A model generated the notes under the pieces. That model did not search any database and was not told the DNA's origin. It was given only the letters and a program-made list of their open reading frames with translations. From Paenibacillus sambharensis (GTDB lineage: Bacteria > Bacillota > Bacilli > Paenibacillales > Paenibacillaceae), in assembly GCF_003233845.1 (NCBI RefSeq), contig NZ_QKRB01000057.1, positions 248,001 to 312,000 on the forward strand: DNA of 64,000 bases, given 5' to 3'. Both the position numbers and the translations under genes were made by a program. Numbering within the stretch: the first letter of the stretch is position 1; every line of letters starts with the position of its first letter. Below, in pieces: positions 8,768 through 17,214 of this stretch.

Positions 8768-9472
8768 GTGCTTGGAATCCCAGTCGGATGGTGGATCGCG
8801 GCAGGTCTCTTTTTTTTACTCGTCGTCGCGGTGTTGATGTCCAATATTGTCATTAAGAGTGTGATACGCCGGGAAAACGAGAACGACCACATCGAGATTA
8901 AGCTGCAGGCCTTGTTCGGGCTCGTCAGGTACCATTTGGAAATCCCGATTGCCAAGCTGAAAGGCATGGAGCTTGTATTCAAACGGGAACAGTCGGGAAC
9001 ACCAATAACACCCGGGGGAGAAGGCACCTCGGAGGAAACCATTGACCGGCATACGATTATGCGTTTGGTTGAGAAGCTGAACGATCTGCTTAAGTATACC
9101 CGTGACTTGACTGGTATAGCGAAGCAGGTGCTGTGCAAAACACGGATAACGGAATGGATCTGGACAACAAAGCTGGGAACAGGCGATGCTGTATGGACGG
9201 CTATGACAACCGGAATGGCATGGTCGGCCAAATCGTCTGTCATGGGCGTATTCTCTCAGATGGTCCGCCTGCAAACCATTCCGCAGATGGATGTGCAGCC
9301 GCTGTTCAATCAGACCAGCTTTACCACGGAAATTGTGAGCACGGCGAAGATCAGAGTTATTCAAATGCTGGTGGTGGGGGTTCGGCTGATCGGGCGTATT
9401 CGCGCCGTCAAAGGCGGCTTCAGGGCGTGGGGCCGTGTCCTCCTTCCAAGACGGTTGTCGCGGAACATCTGA
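8768..9472 (+). CDS. DUF2953 membrane protein (YtfI-like)
   Basis: 234 residues with one N-terminal membrane span (about 7-29) and a second hydrophobic stretch near LVVGVRLIG, matching the DUF2953 family represented by B. subtilis YtfI. That family almost always precedes ytfJ, which is the next gene here, so a role in the spore or in spore envelope preparation is inferred; the biochemical function is unknown. GTG start with GGTGAT just upstream. The gene stands between scpB and ytfJ in the position where B. subtilis has ypuI. Confidence 0.8.
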   Translation: MLGIPVGWWIAAGLFFLLVVAVLMSNIVIKSVIRRENENDHIEIKLQALFGLVRYHLEIPIAKLKGMELVFKREQSGTPITPGGEGTSEETIDRHTIMRLVEKLNDLLKYTRDLTGIAKQVLCKTRITEWIWTTKLGTGDAVWTAMTTGMAWSAKSSVMGVFSQMVRLQTIPQMDVQPLFNQTSFTTEIVSTAKIRVIQMLVVGVRLIGRIRAVKGGFRAWGRVLLPRRLSRNI

Positions 9473-9559
9473 GTTCATTAAGGCCATGCATAAGAATATC
9501 GGCCTCGGGAAAGCTAACAAAGCAGAACTATGCTTATTCGTAAAGGGAGGATGAAGAAC

Positions 9560-10186
9560 ATGGAGATGGAACATCCGATTCAAGGGTTAATGGAAACCGC
9601 TATGGAGAACATCAAAGCGATGGTCGATGTCAATACCATCGTCGGTGACCCGGTTCAAACGCCGGACGGCAGCATCATCATGCCAATCTCTAAAGTCGGC
9701 TTCGGCTTCGTTGCCGGCGGCAGTGATTACCGTGTCGATTCCGTTACGGAAACATCTACTGCAAACACGACAATTGAACACCACAATCCGTCCGTAGCCA
9801 TGCCTTTTGGCGGCGGCAGCGGCGGCGGCGTCTCCATTACGCCAATCGCTTTTCTTGTAGTTGGCTCGCAGGGCGTTAAGATTGTTTCGCTTGATAACTC
9901 CACACATCTGTGGGAGAAGGTTATGGACTCTGCCCCTAAGGTATTTGACAAGCTGCAGAACATGATGAAGGGCGGCGGCGGTTCTATGGGAATGGGAGCT
10001 ATGGGCTCCACTGGCATGGGTGCTGCCGGCATGGGCTCAGCTATGAGCTCTATGACATCCGGGATGGGTATGGGCTCCACAATGGGCGGATCGTCGATGG
10101 GTTCCTCGACTTCCGGCTCGACGGGCAGCTCGAACACTTCCGACAGCAGCAATCAATCGAGTGACGATGACAACAGCTTGATCTAG
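9560..10186 (+). CDS. ytfJ: GerW-family sporulation protein YtfJ
   Basis: Forespore-expressed protein of the GerW/YtfJ family; in relatives it affects spore germination. The N-terminal 110 residues carry the family signature HPIQGLMETAMENIKAMVD, VNTIVGDPV and KVGFGFVAGGSDY. The rest is an unusual glycine/methionine/serine-rich tail from about residue 137 onward ending in an acidic SDDDNSLI. Start 9560 was chosen because AAAGGGAGG lies nine bases upstream; ATGs at 9530 and 9551 are worse placed. An intrinsic terminator follows. Confidence 0.93.
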   Translation: MEMEHPIQGLMETAMENIKAMVDVNTIVGDPVQTPDGSIIMPISKVGFGFVAGGSDYRVDSVTETSTANTTIEHHNPSVAMPFGGGSGGGVSITPIAFLVVGSQGVKIVSLDNSTHLWEKVMDSAPKVFDKLQNMMKGGGGSMGMGAMGSTGMGAAGMGSAMSSMTSGMGMGSTMGGSSMGSSTSGSTGSSNTSDSSNQSSDDDNSLI

Positions 10187-10209
10187 CTGTCTGTCGAATA
10201 GGCAAACCG

Positions 10210-10240
10210 GCTGTCCCTCTTAACAGGGGGGCAGCTTTTT
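10210..10240 (+). terminator. Intrinsic terminator after ytfJ
   Basis: Ten-pair stem with two G-U pairs (GCTGTCCCTC at 10210-10219, GGGGGGCAGC at 10226-10235), then TTTTT. It separates ytfJ from dacB. Confidence 0.8.
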
Positions 10241-10263
10241 GCTGGACAGGCAGCCTTAAGGGA

Positions 10264-10290
10264 CATAACGGCCGAATGATAGCATATACT
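10264..10290 (+). promoter_or_regulatory. Possible sigma-E promoter of dacB-spmA-spmB
   Basis: CATAAC at 10264-10269 and CATATACT at 10283-10290 are spaced by 13 bases and resemble the mother-cell sigma-E consensus (-10 CATACANT). In B. subtilis dacB is transcribed from a sigma-E promoter. The -35 match is weak. Confidence 0.4.
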
Positions 10291-10348
10291 GTACAAGACC
10301 CCAAGCCGGACAGGCATAGGGAAGACATGTAAGGAGGTAGCTGAAAGC

Positions 10349-11530
10349 ATGAAATCCTTGGTTACCGCACTAACCGCATTCGTGCTGCTCTTTTCTTCCG
10401 GTTTGTCAGCAGGCCATGTGTTTGCTGCACCGGCGAAGCTGTACACTAACGCCAAGGGGGCGGCCTTAATTGATGTGGAGTCCGGCAGAATATTATACAG
10501 CGCCCGTGGCAATGAGCGTATGCGGATCGCCAGCCTGACCAAGATCATGACAGCCATTGTGACCATTGAGCACGGCAATCTGTCAGAGGCTGTAAAGACA
10601 AGCAGGCGCGCGGCAGGCAAAGAAGGCTCCTCCATATATCTGAAGCTTGGCGAAGAGATGAGCCTTCACAACATGCTGTATGGGTTAATGCTTCGTTCCG
10701 GTAATGATGCGGCGACCGCGATTGCGGAGCATGTAGGGGGGACAGAGGAAGGGTTCGTTTTCTTAATGAACCAGAAGGCAGAAGAACTCGGACTTGACCA
10801 AACCCATTTTATGAACCCGCACGGGCTTGACCATGATGAACACTATTCGTCGCCTAACGACATGGCTCGTCTAACGGCCTATGCATTAAGAAATCCCACC
10901 TTCAGAGAGATCGTGAAGACGAAGGTGAAGTCAGCTCCAAATCCGAATGAAGCTTGGGATTATAAGTGGTACAACAAGAATAAGATGCTGTCCATGTACG
11001 AAGGAGCGGACGGCGTGAAGACCGGTTATACGAAGCTTGCCTTCCGCTGTCTGGTCAGCTCTGCTACCCGTGATGGCCAGCAGCTTGCAGCTGTCACGCT
11101 GAACGATGGAGATGACTGGAATGATCACCGTAAGATGCTGGACTGGGGGTTTGCCCATTACCCGCTTGAGACTGTTATCAAGAAAGGACAGAAGCTGACT
11201 ACTGTAGCTGCCAGAACCGCTTTCCGGTATCCGCTCGCGCAGGGGGAGAAATCCCGCCTGACGGCCAAGCTGGTACGGCGGCCAGCGCAAGACGTCCGCT
11301 ACACGCTCGGGGATGCGGGCGTGATCAACATTTCCCTCGACGGCAAGCTGATTGGCTCTATCCCGGTTAAAGCTCTTGCGGCTGCGCCATCTAACACATC
11401 AGCAAAGCCGGATCCGGACAGGAGCAGCAGCGAGCCGGAAGACATCGAGATTGGCAGCAGCAGTGACAGCTGGATAAATGCGGTTCGTGCGGTGTTTGGT
11501 GTTCTGTTCGGGAGGAAGGAGGCGGCTTGA
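10349..11530 (+). CDS. dacB: D-alanyl-D-alanine carboxypeptidase (penicillin-binding protein 5*-like)
   Basis: Trims the terminal D-alanine from peptidoglycan stem peptides; in the spore this sets cortex cross-linking. All three serine-peptidase motifs are present: SLTK (S62 nucleophile, K65), SGN (117-119) and KTG (224-226). An N-terminal signal peptide (about 1-27, ending VFAAPA) exports it, and the C-terminal part after residue 270 matches the PBP5-type extra domain, finishing in a hydrophobic/amphipathic stretch. AAGGAGG precedes the ATG. Position before spmA-spmB identifies it as the sporulation dacB rather than dacA or dacF. Confidence 0.93.
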   Translation: MKSLVTALTAFVLLFSSGLSAGHVFAAPAKLYTNAKGAALIDVESGRILYSARGNERMRIASLTKIMTAIVTIEHGNLSEAVKTSRRAAGKEGSSIYLKLGEEMSLHNMLYGLMLRSGNDAATAIAEHVGGTEEGFVFLMNQKAEELGLDQTHFMNPHGLDHDEHYSSPNDMARLTAYALRNPTFREIVKTKVKSAPNPNEAWDYKWYNKNKMLSMYEGADGVKTGYTKLAFRCLVSSATRDGQQLAAVTLNDGDDWNDHRKMLDWGFAHYPLETVIKKGQKLTTVAARTAFRYPLAQGEKSRLTAKLVRRPAQDVRYTLGDAGVINISLDGKLIGSIPVKALAAAPSNTSAKPDPDRSSSEPEDIEIGSSSDSWINAVRAVFGVLFGRKEAA

Positions 11531-11531
11531 C

Positions 11532-12179
11532 ATGGTAAATTGGATCTGGCTCATCATGATTGTGTCCAGTGTTATGGTTGCCGCCTTTACCGGGCGGATG
11601 GATGCTGTAACGGAAGCGGCCTTTGATGGCGCTACAACCGGCGTAACCGTCTGCTTCGGGCTGATCAGCGTGCTGGTATTCTGGATGGGCCTCATGCGGA
11701 TTGGGGAGGATGCAGGCTTGCTCAGCAAGCTGGCCTCCCTGCTGGGTCCGCTTGTCCGGCTGCTGTTTCCCGATGTGCCACGGAACCATCCGGCGATTGG
11801 TTATATCATGTCAAATATGAGCGCGAACCTGCTCGGGTTAGGCAATGCGGCCACGCCCATGGGGATCAAGGCGATGCAGGAGCTGCAAAAGCTCAATCCT
11901 GACAAGGAAACCGCAACACCTGCCATGTGCACCCTGCTGGCGATTAACACATCCAGTATTACGCTGGTGCCGACCACGCTTATTGCCATCCGGATGAGCT
12001 ACGAGTCAGCCAATCCTGCGGAGATTGTAGGAACAACGCTCGCGGCTACTGCGGTGGCAACAGCTGCTGCCATTCTTGCGGATAGGTGGTACCGCAGACG
12101 CTCCGCCAAGCCGCCCTTACATACCGGCGGGTCATCAGCAGCCGGAAGCAATCATTCTGCCGCCCTGAAGGGTGGCTGA
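11532..12179 (+). CDS. spmA: Spore maturation protein A
   Basis: Membrane protein needed for full dehydration of the spore core, working with SpmB; the pair resembles nucleoside transporters (Gate domain). 215 residues from ATG 11532, placed after AAGGAGG; a longer frame from 11478 overlaps dacB and lacks a ribosome site. Hydrophobic spans include 2-24, 38-58 and 145-170, and the family motif SANLLGLGNAATPMG is present. Operon with dacB (1 base gap) and spmB (5 base gap). Confidence 0.95.
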   Translation: MVNWIWLIMIVSSVMVAAFTGRMDAVTEAAFDGATTGVTVCFGLISVLVFWMGLMRIGEDAGLLSKLASLLGPLVRLLFPDVPRNHPAIGYIMSNMSANLLGLGNAATPMGIKAMQELQKLNPDKETATPAMCTLLAINTSSITLVPTTLIAIRMSYESANPAEIVGTTLAATAVATAAAILADRWYRRRSAKPPLHTGGSSAAGSNHSAALKGG

Positions 12180-12184
12180 CAAGG

Positions 12185-12718
12185 ATGTATCAATGGATTA
12201 CCGTAATTTCAACGTGGATGATACCTGCACTTATCGCATTTATTCCATTATATGCTGCGTTTCGCAAAGTACCGGTGTATGAATCCTTTGTGGACGGGGC
12301 GAAGGATGGTTTCGGCACGGCCGTCTCCCTGATCCCTCATCTGGTTGGCATGATGGTGGCGATCAGCATGTTCCGGGCTTCGGGAGCGATGGATGCCATT
12401 GTGGCCGTGCTCGAACCGCTCTTCGCCTGGATGAAGGTGCCGGGCGAAGTGCTGCCGCTTGGCCTGCTGCGGCCGATTACAGGTGCAGGCTCACTGGCCT
12501 ATACGACTGACTTGATCAAGGTGTATGGCCCTGATTCGATGATCGGCAGGATCGCTTCCACGATTCAGGGCAGCACAGACACAACGCTCTATGTGCTGAC
12601 CGTCTATTTTGGAGCAGTCGGCATCCGCAGAACGAAGTACGCCCTGAAGGTCGGCTTGTTCTCAGATCTTGTCGGATTTCTGGCTGCTGTATTTATATGT
12701 TTGCTTGTTTTCGGTTAA
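12185..12718 (+). CDS. spmB: Spore maturation protein B
   Basis: Partner of SpmA in spore core dehydration. 177 residues of mostly hydrophobic sequence with the family motifs VPVYESFVDGAKDGF, PHLVGMMVAI and LRPITGAGSLAYTTDLI, and IQGSTDTTLYVLTVYFGAVG near the end. ATG 12185 chosen by GAAGGGTGG about nine bases upstream. Last gene of the dacB operon. Confidence 0.95.
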   Translation: MYQWITVISTWMIPALIAFIPLYAAFRKVPVYESFVDGAKDGFGTAVSLIPHLVGMMVAISMFRASGAMDAIVAVLEPLFAWMKVPGEVLPLGLLRPITGAGSLAYTTDLIKVYGPDSMIGRIASTIQGSTDTTLYVLTVYFGAVGIRRTKYALKVGLFSDLVGFLAAVFICLLVFG

Positions 12719-12766
12719 GTAATGGCAAGGGAATTGTGTGAAGCAGTGCCATTATCAGCTTACAGG

Positions 12767-12799
12767 CCGCTTAGCGTCTAAAGACGCCAGGCGGTTTTT
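12767..12799 (+). terminator. Intrinsic terminator after spmB
   Basis: Stem CCGC...GCGG (12767-12770 with 12791-12794) enclosing a second pairing GCGTCT/AGACGC, followed by TTTTT. Confidence 0.75.
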
Positions 12800-12831
12800 C
12801 GTTGTATACAGACTGCGGACTTCCGGTATGC

Positions 12832-12860
12832 TTGTGATTTTGGACTTCTATGGGTATGAT
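12832..12860 (+). promoter_or_regulatory. Putative sigma-A promoter of rluB
   Basis: TTGTGA at 12832-12837 and TATGAT at 12855-12860 with a 17-base spacer, just upstream of the rluB start at 12881. Confidence 0.45.
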
Positions 12861-12880
12861 GGTAGATGAGGTGAACCAAC

Positions 12881-13624
12881 TTGGAACGTTTACAAAAAAT
12901 ATTGGCTCAGGCCGGCGTGGCATCCCGCAGGAAGTGCGAGGAGCTTATTTTGTCCGGCAAGGTAGAGGTAAATGGTGAGGTAGTAACAACGCTGGGCGTA
13001 AAAGCCGACCCGGCTGCAGATGAAATTAAGGTAAATGGCCGCAGGATACGCAGTGAAGCGAAGCTGTACCTGATGCTGCACAAGCCGAAGGGCGTCATCA
13101 CAAGCGCCAGCGATCCGGAAGGCCGCAAGGTTGTAGGTGATTTCCTGCCTGGGATTAAGGAACGCGTCTATCCGGTGGGCCGGCTGGATTATGATACGGA
13201 GGGTCTGCTGCTGCTTACCAACGACGGTGAGTTTGCCAATCTGCTGACCCATCCAAGCCATCATGTCCCTAAGACGTATCATGCGACTGTGAAAGGTGTG
13301 CCGCACGGCTCGCTTCTGGAGAAGCTGGAGAAGGGGATCGAGCTCGAGGACGGCATGACTGCACCAGCGGAAATTGAATACCAGGACGTTGATCCGGACA
13401 GCAAGCGCTCAACCATCCGCATAACAATCCATGAGGGACGCAACCGTCAGGTCAGACGGATGTTTGAGGCCATCGGCCATCCTGTCATCTTACTAAAGCG
13501 TGTAAAGTTCGGCGATCTGACGCTGCATGGGCTTCCCCGCGGCAAATACCGGCATTTGACGCCTGGTGAAGTGAAGGAACTGCTGGGTTCATCCAAGAAG
13601 ACACATAATGTTCACAAAAAGTGA
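12881..13624 (+). CDS. rluB: 23S rRNA pseudouridine synthase B
   Basis: Makes pseudouridine in 23S rRNA. N-terminal S4 RNA-binding domain (ERLQKILAQAGVASRRKCEELI), then the RsuA/RluB catalytic domain with GRLDYDTEGLLLLTNDG, whose aspartate is the catalytic residue, and the basic EGRNRQVRRMF motif. 247 residues. TTG start preceded by GAGGTGA. In B. subtilis it also lies between spmB and resA. Confidence 0.96.
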   Translation: MERLQKILAQAGVASRRKCEELILSGKVEVNGEVVTTLGVKADPAADEIKVNGRRIRSEAKLYLMLHKPKGVITSASDPEGRKVVGDFLPGIKERVYPVGRLDYDTEGLLLLTNDGEFANLLTHPSHHVPKTYHATVKGVPHGSLLEKLEKGIELEDGMTAPAEIEYQDVDPDSKRSTIRITIHEGRNRQVRRMFEAIGHPVILLKRVKFGDLTLHGLPRGKYRHLTPGEVKELLGSSKKTHNVHKK

Positions 13625-13702
13625 AAATTGTCGAAATACATGGGTTTGGACATTTCGCTATAATGAAAGGTAAAGCCGTCAAACAAGGGTGGGGATGAAC
13701 GA

Positions 13703-14230
13703 ATGAAAGGCAAGATGCGTAAGCCCGTCCAAATTGTCATCCTGATCGGCGTCTTGCTGTTGGGCGGTTATGCCATCGGCAAGACGTTGTTTGTGTCTGG
13801 AGGGGCGCCCAAGATTGGGGACAAACCGCCTGCTTTTGAGCTGGCCGGGCTTAACGGGGATGTTCATAAGCTGGAGGACTATAAGGGTAAGCCGATGATT
13901 ATCAATTTTTGGGGCACCTTTTGTCCGCCATGTGTGAAGGAAATGCCCGAGTTTCAGAATCAGTATGACAAATGGCACAGCAAAGGGCTGGAAATTCTTG
14001 CGATTAATTTGAGCGAGGATGATATTACCGTTCGCAGCTTCCTTCGAGATTTTGATCTTGACTATACGATCCTGCGGGATCATGAGAAAACAGTGGAAAA
14101 AAGATACGGGCTGCGTTCTTATCCCACTACTTTCTTCGTGGCAGCCGACGGAACGATTCAGGATATTTTTGTTGGAGGTATGACAGAGCAGGACATTGAT
14201 ACCCGAGTGGAAAAACTGCTGCAGGGTTAA
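13703..14230 (+). CDS. resA: Thiol-disulfide oxidoreductase ResA
   Basis: Membrane-anchored, outward-facing thioredoxin-like protein that reduces apocytochrome c cysteines so that haem can be attached. One N-terminal membrane segment (about 9-30) is followed by the AhpC/TSA fold with the active site FWGTFCPPC (C74, C77), whose CEPC-like form here is CPPC. 175 residues. Start has GTGGGGATGA upstream. A TATAAT hexamer at 13659-13664 may be part of the res promoter, but no convincing -35 box accompanies it. Heads the resABCDE cluster. Confidence 0.95.
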   Translation: MKGKMRKPVQIVILIGVLLLGGYAIGKTLFVSGGAPKIGDKPPAFELAGLNGDVHKLEDYKGKPMIINFWGTFCPPCVKEMPEFQNQYDKWHSKGLEILAINLSEDDITVRSFLRDFDLDYTILRDHEKTVEKRYGLRSYPTTFFVAADGTIQDIFVGGMTEQDIDTRVEKLLQG

Positions 14231-14264
14231 CCGCTTCTGGCGGCAGGGAGGGGGACCGACGCGA

Positions 14265-15926
14265 TTGTTTCATAACACCAAATGTGAATGCGGTCATCAA
14301 AATCACGCCGGCACAGTTCTCTGTGAATCATGCGGCAAGCCGCTGGATGCAGAGCTGGCAGGGGATAATGCACCTCTGGAGATGCGGTATGACGGCGCAG
14401 CCAGACGTTCCCAGAAAGCAAACCCTGGACTGATTGACCGGGTATGGAACTTTTTTTCTTCCGTAAAGATTGCGGTAATTCTGATTGTGATTACGCTGCT
14501 TGGGGCCATGCTCGGCACAATCTATCCGCAGGAAGGAACCTTCATTAACTTTAATGACCCGGAGTACTATGAAGATACATATGGCCTGCCGGGAAAAATT
14601 TATTACATGCTCGGCTTATCTCATACGTATGAATCCTGGTGGTTTATCGGACTGCTCGTTATGATCGGCACTTCGCTGGTCATCTGCAGTCTCGACCGGG
14701 TGCTTCCTCTCTATAAAGCGCTGAACAAACAGCAAATCCGCAAGCATCTTCAGTTTATCACGAGACAGAAGGTCGTATATACCGGGCGGATTGACGATGC
14801 GGACACCGAAGAATGGACGGTCAGACTGGGTGAGCAGCTCCGCAAGAGAAACTACAAGGTATACCGCGATGGGGATGCGCTGCTTGCTGAGAAGAACCGT
14901 TTCAGCCGGTGGGGCCCTTATATCAACCATATCGGCCTTATCCTGTTTCTTCTGGCGGTTCTTGCGCGCAGTATTCCGGGCTGGCATATGGATACGTATG
15001 CTGTTGTTCCGGAGGGGGATACCGTCAGATTGGCAGACACCAATTATTATCTGAAGAATGTTGAGTTTTCCGTGGATTACTACAGTAATGAAGAGCTGCC
15101 TGAGGAGCTCCGGGACACCGTCCGGGCCAAGAAATATCAGACAAAGGCAGAGCTGTATGAATGTGTGGATAACTGTGCAGGCACCCAGGGTGAACCGGTT
15201 CTTGAAAAGGTGACCGAGCATGACATCATTGTAAACTCTCCATTGAGCTACAAGGGCCTTAAGGCGTACCAGTTCGATTACGATCCTACCCCGAAGCTGA
15301 AAGCTGTTAATCCGATGCTTGTGGACAAGAAGACGGGCGAGGCTTATGGGCCGTTTCACTTGTCTATTACGGAGCCCGAGATGCTGTATGAGCTGGGACC
15401 TTACCGTCTGGAGCTGATTACACGCTTCATGGACTTCACCATAAACGAACAGGGTAAACCAGCCACGAAGTCGAGGGAGCCTAACGCGCCGGCTTTCCTG
15501 TTTCTTGTGAAGGGACCGGAGCTTGATCCGGCCGGTGAGACGTTCATCTATTTTCCGAAGCAGGTGGACAAGCAGCGCTTCAGTCAGGATATACTGAACA
15601 GGGAGCTTGCGGAGCGGATTGAATTCCGGGTAGACAGCATGGAAGAGGTGGAAATATCGGGCGCAACGACTTACCTTAATATCCGGATCGATAAAGCGAT
15701 GCCGTATATATGGGTTGGCGCTGCTATATCCATGATAGGCCTTGTGATGGGCTTCTACTGGAACCATCGAAGAATTTGGCTGCGAATCGACAACGGCATC
15801 CTGTCACTTGGCGCACATACGAACAAGAACTGGTACGGAATGAGAAATGATGTAGCAGCAGTTCTGCGCAGGATGGGCATTGAGTTGGATCCGAAGTCGC
15901 TTGATAACGGAGGGAACAAGACGTGA
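14265..15926 (+). CDS. resB: Cytochrome c biogenesis protein ResB with N-terminal zinc ribbon
   Basis: ResB and ResC form the system II haem exporter and cytochrome c synthase. The core has membrane spans near residues 63-85, 125-147 and 220-245, a large extracytoplasmic domain, and a last span at about 480-500, with the family phrase FNDPEYYEDTYG. The start is TTG 14265, ten bases after GGGAGGGGG. Before the first span this protein has an extra CxC...CxxC module (C7, C9, C20, C23) that looks like a zinc ribbon in the cytoplasm and is not part of ResB in B. subtilis as I know it. 553 residues; resC overlaps its stop. Confidence 0.93.
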   Translation: MFHNTKCECGHQNHAGTVLCESCGKPLDAELAGDNAPLEMRYDGAARRSQKANPGLIDRVWNFFSSVKIAVILIVITLLGAMLGTIYPQEGTFINFNDPEYYEDTYGLPGKIYYMLGLSHTYESWWFIGLLVMIGTSLVICSLDRVLPLYKALNKQQIRKHLQFITRQKVVYTGRIDDADTEEWTVRLGEQLRKRNYKVYRDGDALLAEKNRFSRWGPYINHIGLILFLLAVLARSIPGWHMDTYAVVPEGDTVRLADTNYYLKNVEFSVDYYSNEELPEELRDTVRAKKYQTKAELYECVDNCAGTQGEPVLEKVTEHDIIVNSPLSYKGLKAYQFDYDPTPKLKAVNPMLVDKKTGEAYGPFHLSITEPEMLYELGPYRLELITRFMDFTINEQGKPATKSREPNAPAFLFLVKGPELDPAGETFIYFPKQVDKQRFSQDILNRELAERIEFRVDSMEEVEISGATTYLNIRIDKAMPYIWVGAAISMIGLVMGFYWNHRRIWLRIDNGILSLGAHTNKNWYGMRNDVAAVLRRMGIELDPKSLDNGGNKT

Positions 15927-17188
15927 ATTGGTTAGACATTAGCAGCAGCGCCTTTATTGCGGCGTTTTTCCTATACTGCTTCGCTTTTCTGTTCTATGTC
16001 ATTGCGGTGGCTGGACGGAAATGGAGCAACCGTAAGCCGGAAGAGCATGTGCGCAAGTGGTCCCGGGTCGGATTTGTTTTCTCGACGATTGGACTAGCGG
16101 CCCATCTTGTGTTTTTCTTCACACGCTGGGCAGGAGCCGGACACATACCAACCAGCAATATGTATGAGTTCATGACCTTCCTAGGCATGTCCATCATGAT
16201 TGCTTTCACTATTATTTATCTGATTTACCGATCTCCCTTGCTCGGGATGTTCGCGCTTCCCCTTACCATTGTGATTGTGGCCTATGCGGCGGTATTTCCG
16301 CAGAAGGTGCAGCCGCTCGTTCCGGCATTGCAGTCCAATTGGCTTAAGGTGCATGTAACAACCGCGGCGCTTGGAGAAGCGTTCTTCGCAGTCGGCTTTG
16401 CGGCCGGATTGATGTACCTGCTGCGAGTGATCGATTTTAAAGGGACAGACAAGGCAGCCAGACGCGCACAACGCTGGATTGAGTTTACGCTGTATGTGAT
16501 TATTGTCATTGTTGGCTTTATCGGTGCTGTGTTCCTATTCAGAGGGATGGATTATCAGGCCAGCTTCACACAGACTACAATCTCGTATGATAAGACTGGC
16601 GCGGAGTCCATTACGGAAGATAAGGTGGAATACACACTGCCGCCGATTGTGAAGCCGTACAACAGTGAGACAACGTCTATCGAGCCTTTCCTCGGTATGA
16701 AATCGCCGCTCTTCGAGGCGCCGTCCTGGATGAATGGCGCGAATGCGGGCCGCAAGCTGAACACGGTCATTTGGTCTGTTATCGCCGGCACACTGCTGTA
16801 TGGACTACTAAGACTGGTGTTTCGCAAGCCTCTCGGCGCGGTTATTCACCCGACTTTGGAGGGGATTGATCCCGAGGATCTGGATGAAATCAGCTATCGC
16901 TCAATCGCGATTGGCTTCCCGGTATTCACCTTAGGCGCTCTGATCTTTGCCATGATATGGGCAGAACAGGCTTGGGGCCGGTTCTGGGGCTGGGATCCGA
17001 AGGAAGTATGGGCCCTGATTACATGGCTGTACTACAGTGCATACCTCCATCTGCGCTTATCGCGCGGCTGGCAGGGACACCGTTCATCCTGGCTGGCTGT
17101 AATCGGCTTTATCGTAGTCATGTTTACATTAATTGGTGTCAATCTCATTATTGCCGGCCTGCATTCGTATGCCGGGGTTGACGGATAA
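15923..17188 (+). CDS. resC: Cytochrome c biogenesis protein ResC (CcsA/CcmF family)
   Basis: Multi-span haem-handling partner of ResB. The tryptophan-rich WWD signature is clear (WGRFWGWDPKEVWALITW, about 350-367), which presents haem at the outer face, and histidines near the flanking loops are the expected haem ligands. 421 residues with about eight hydrophobic spans. GTG start overlaps the resB stop by four bases, with GGAGGGAA upstream, so translation is coupled. Confidence 0.95.
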   Translation: MNWLDISSSAFIAAFFLYCFAFLFYVIAVAGRKWSNRKPEEHVRKWSRVGFVFSTIGLAAHLVFFFTRWAGAGHIPTSNMYEFMTFLGMSIMIAFTIIYLIYRSPLLGMFALPLTIVIVAYAAVFPQKVQPLVPALQSNWLKVHVTTAALGEAFFAVGFAAGLMYLLRVIDFKGTDKAARRAQRWIEFTLYVIIVIVGFIGAVFLFRGMDYQASFTQTTISYDKTGAESITEDKVEYTLPPIVKPYNSETTSIEPFLGMKSPLFEAPSWMNGANAGRKLNTVIWSVIAGTLLYGLLRLVFRKPLGAVIHPTLEGIDPEDLDEISYRSIAIGFPVFTLGALIFAMIWAEQAWGRFWGWDPKEVWALITWLYYSAYLHLRLSRGWQGHRSSWLAVIGFIVVMFTLIGVNLIIAGLHSYAGVDG

Positions 17189-17214
17189 CCGTTCCCAAAG
17201 GAGAGTATCAACCT

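Noticed and set aside
9133-9543. 136-codon plus-strand frame overlapping the DUF2953 gene
   Set aside because: Different frame of the same DNA; the DUF2953 reading has a membrane span, proper start and family match, this one has not.
14616-15767. 383-codon minus-strand open frame inside resB
   Set aside because: Opposite-strand shadow of resB; GC-rich codon bias makes such long frames common here. No start signal.
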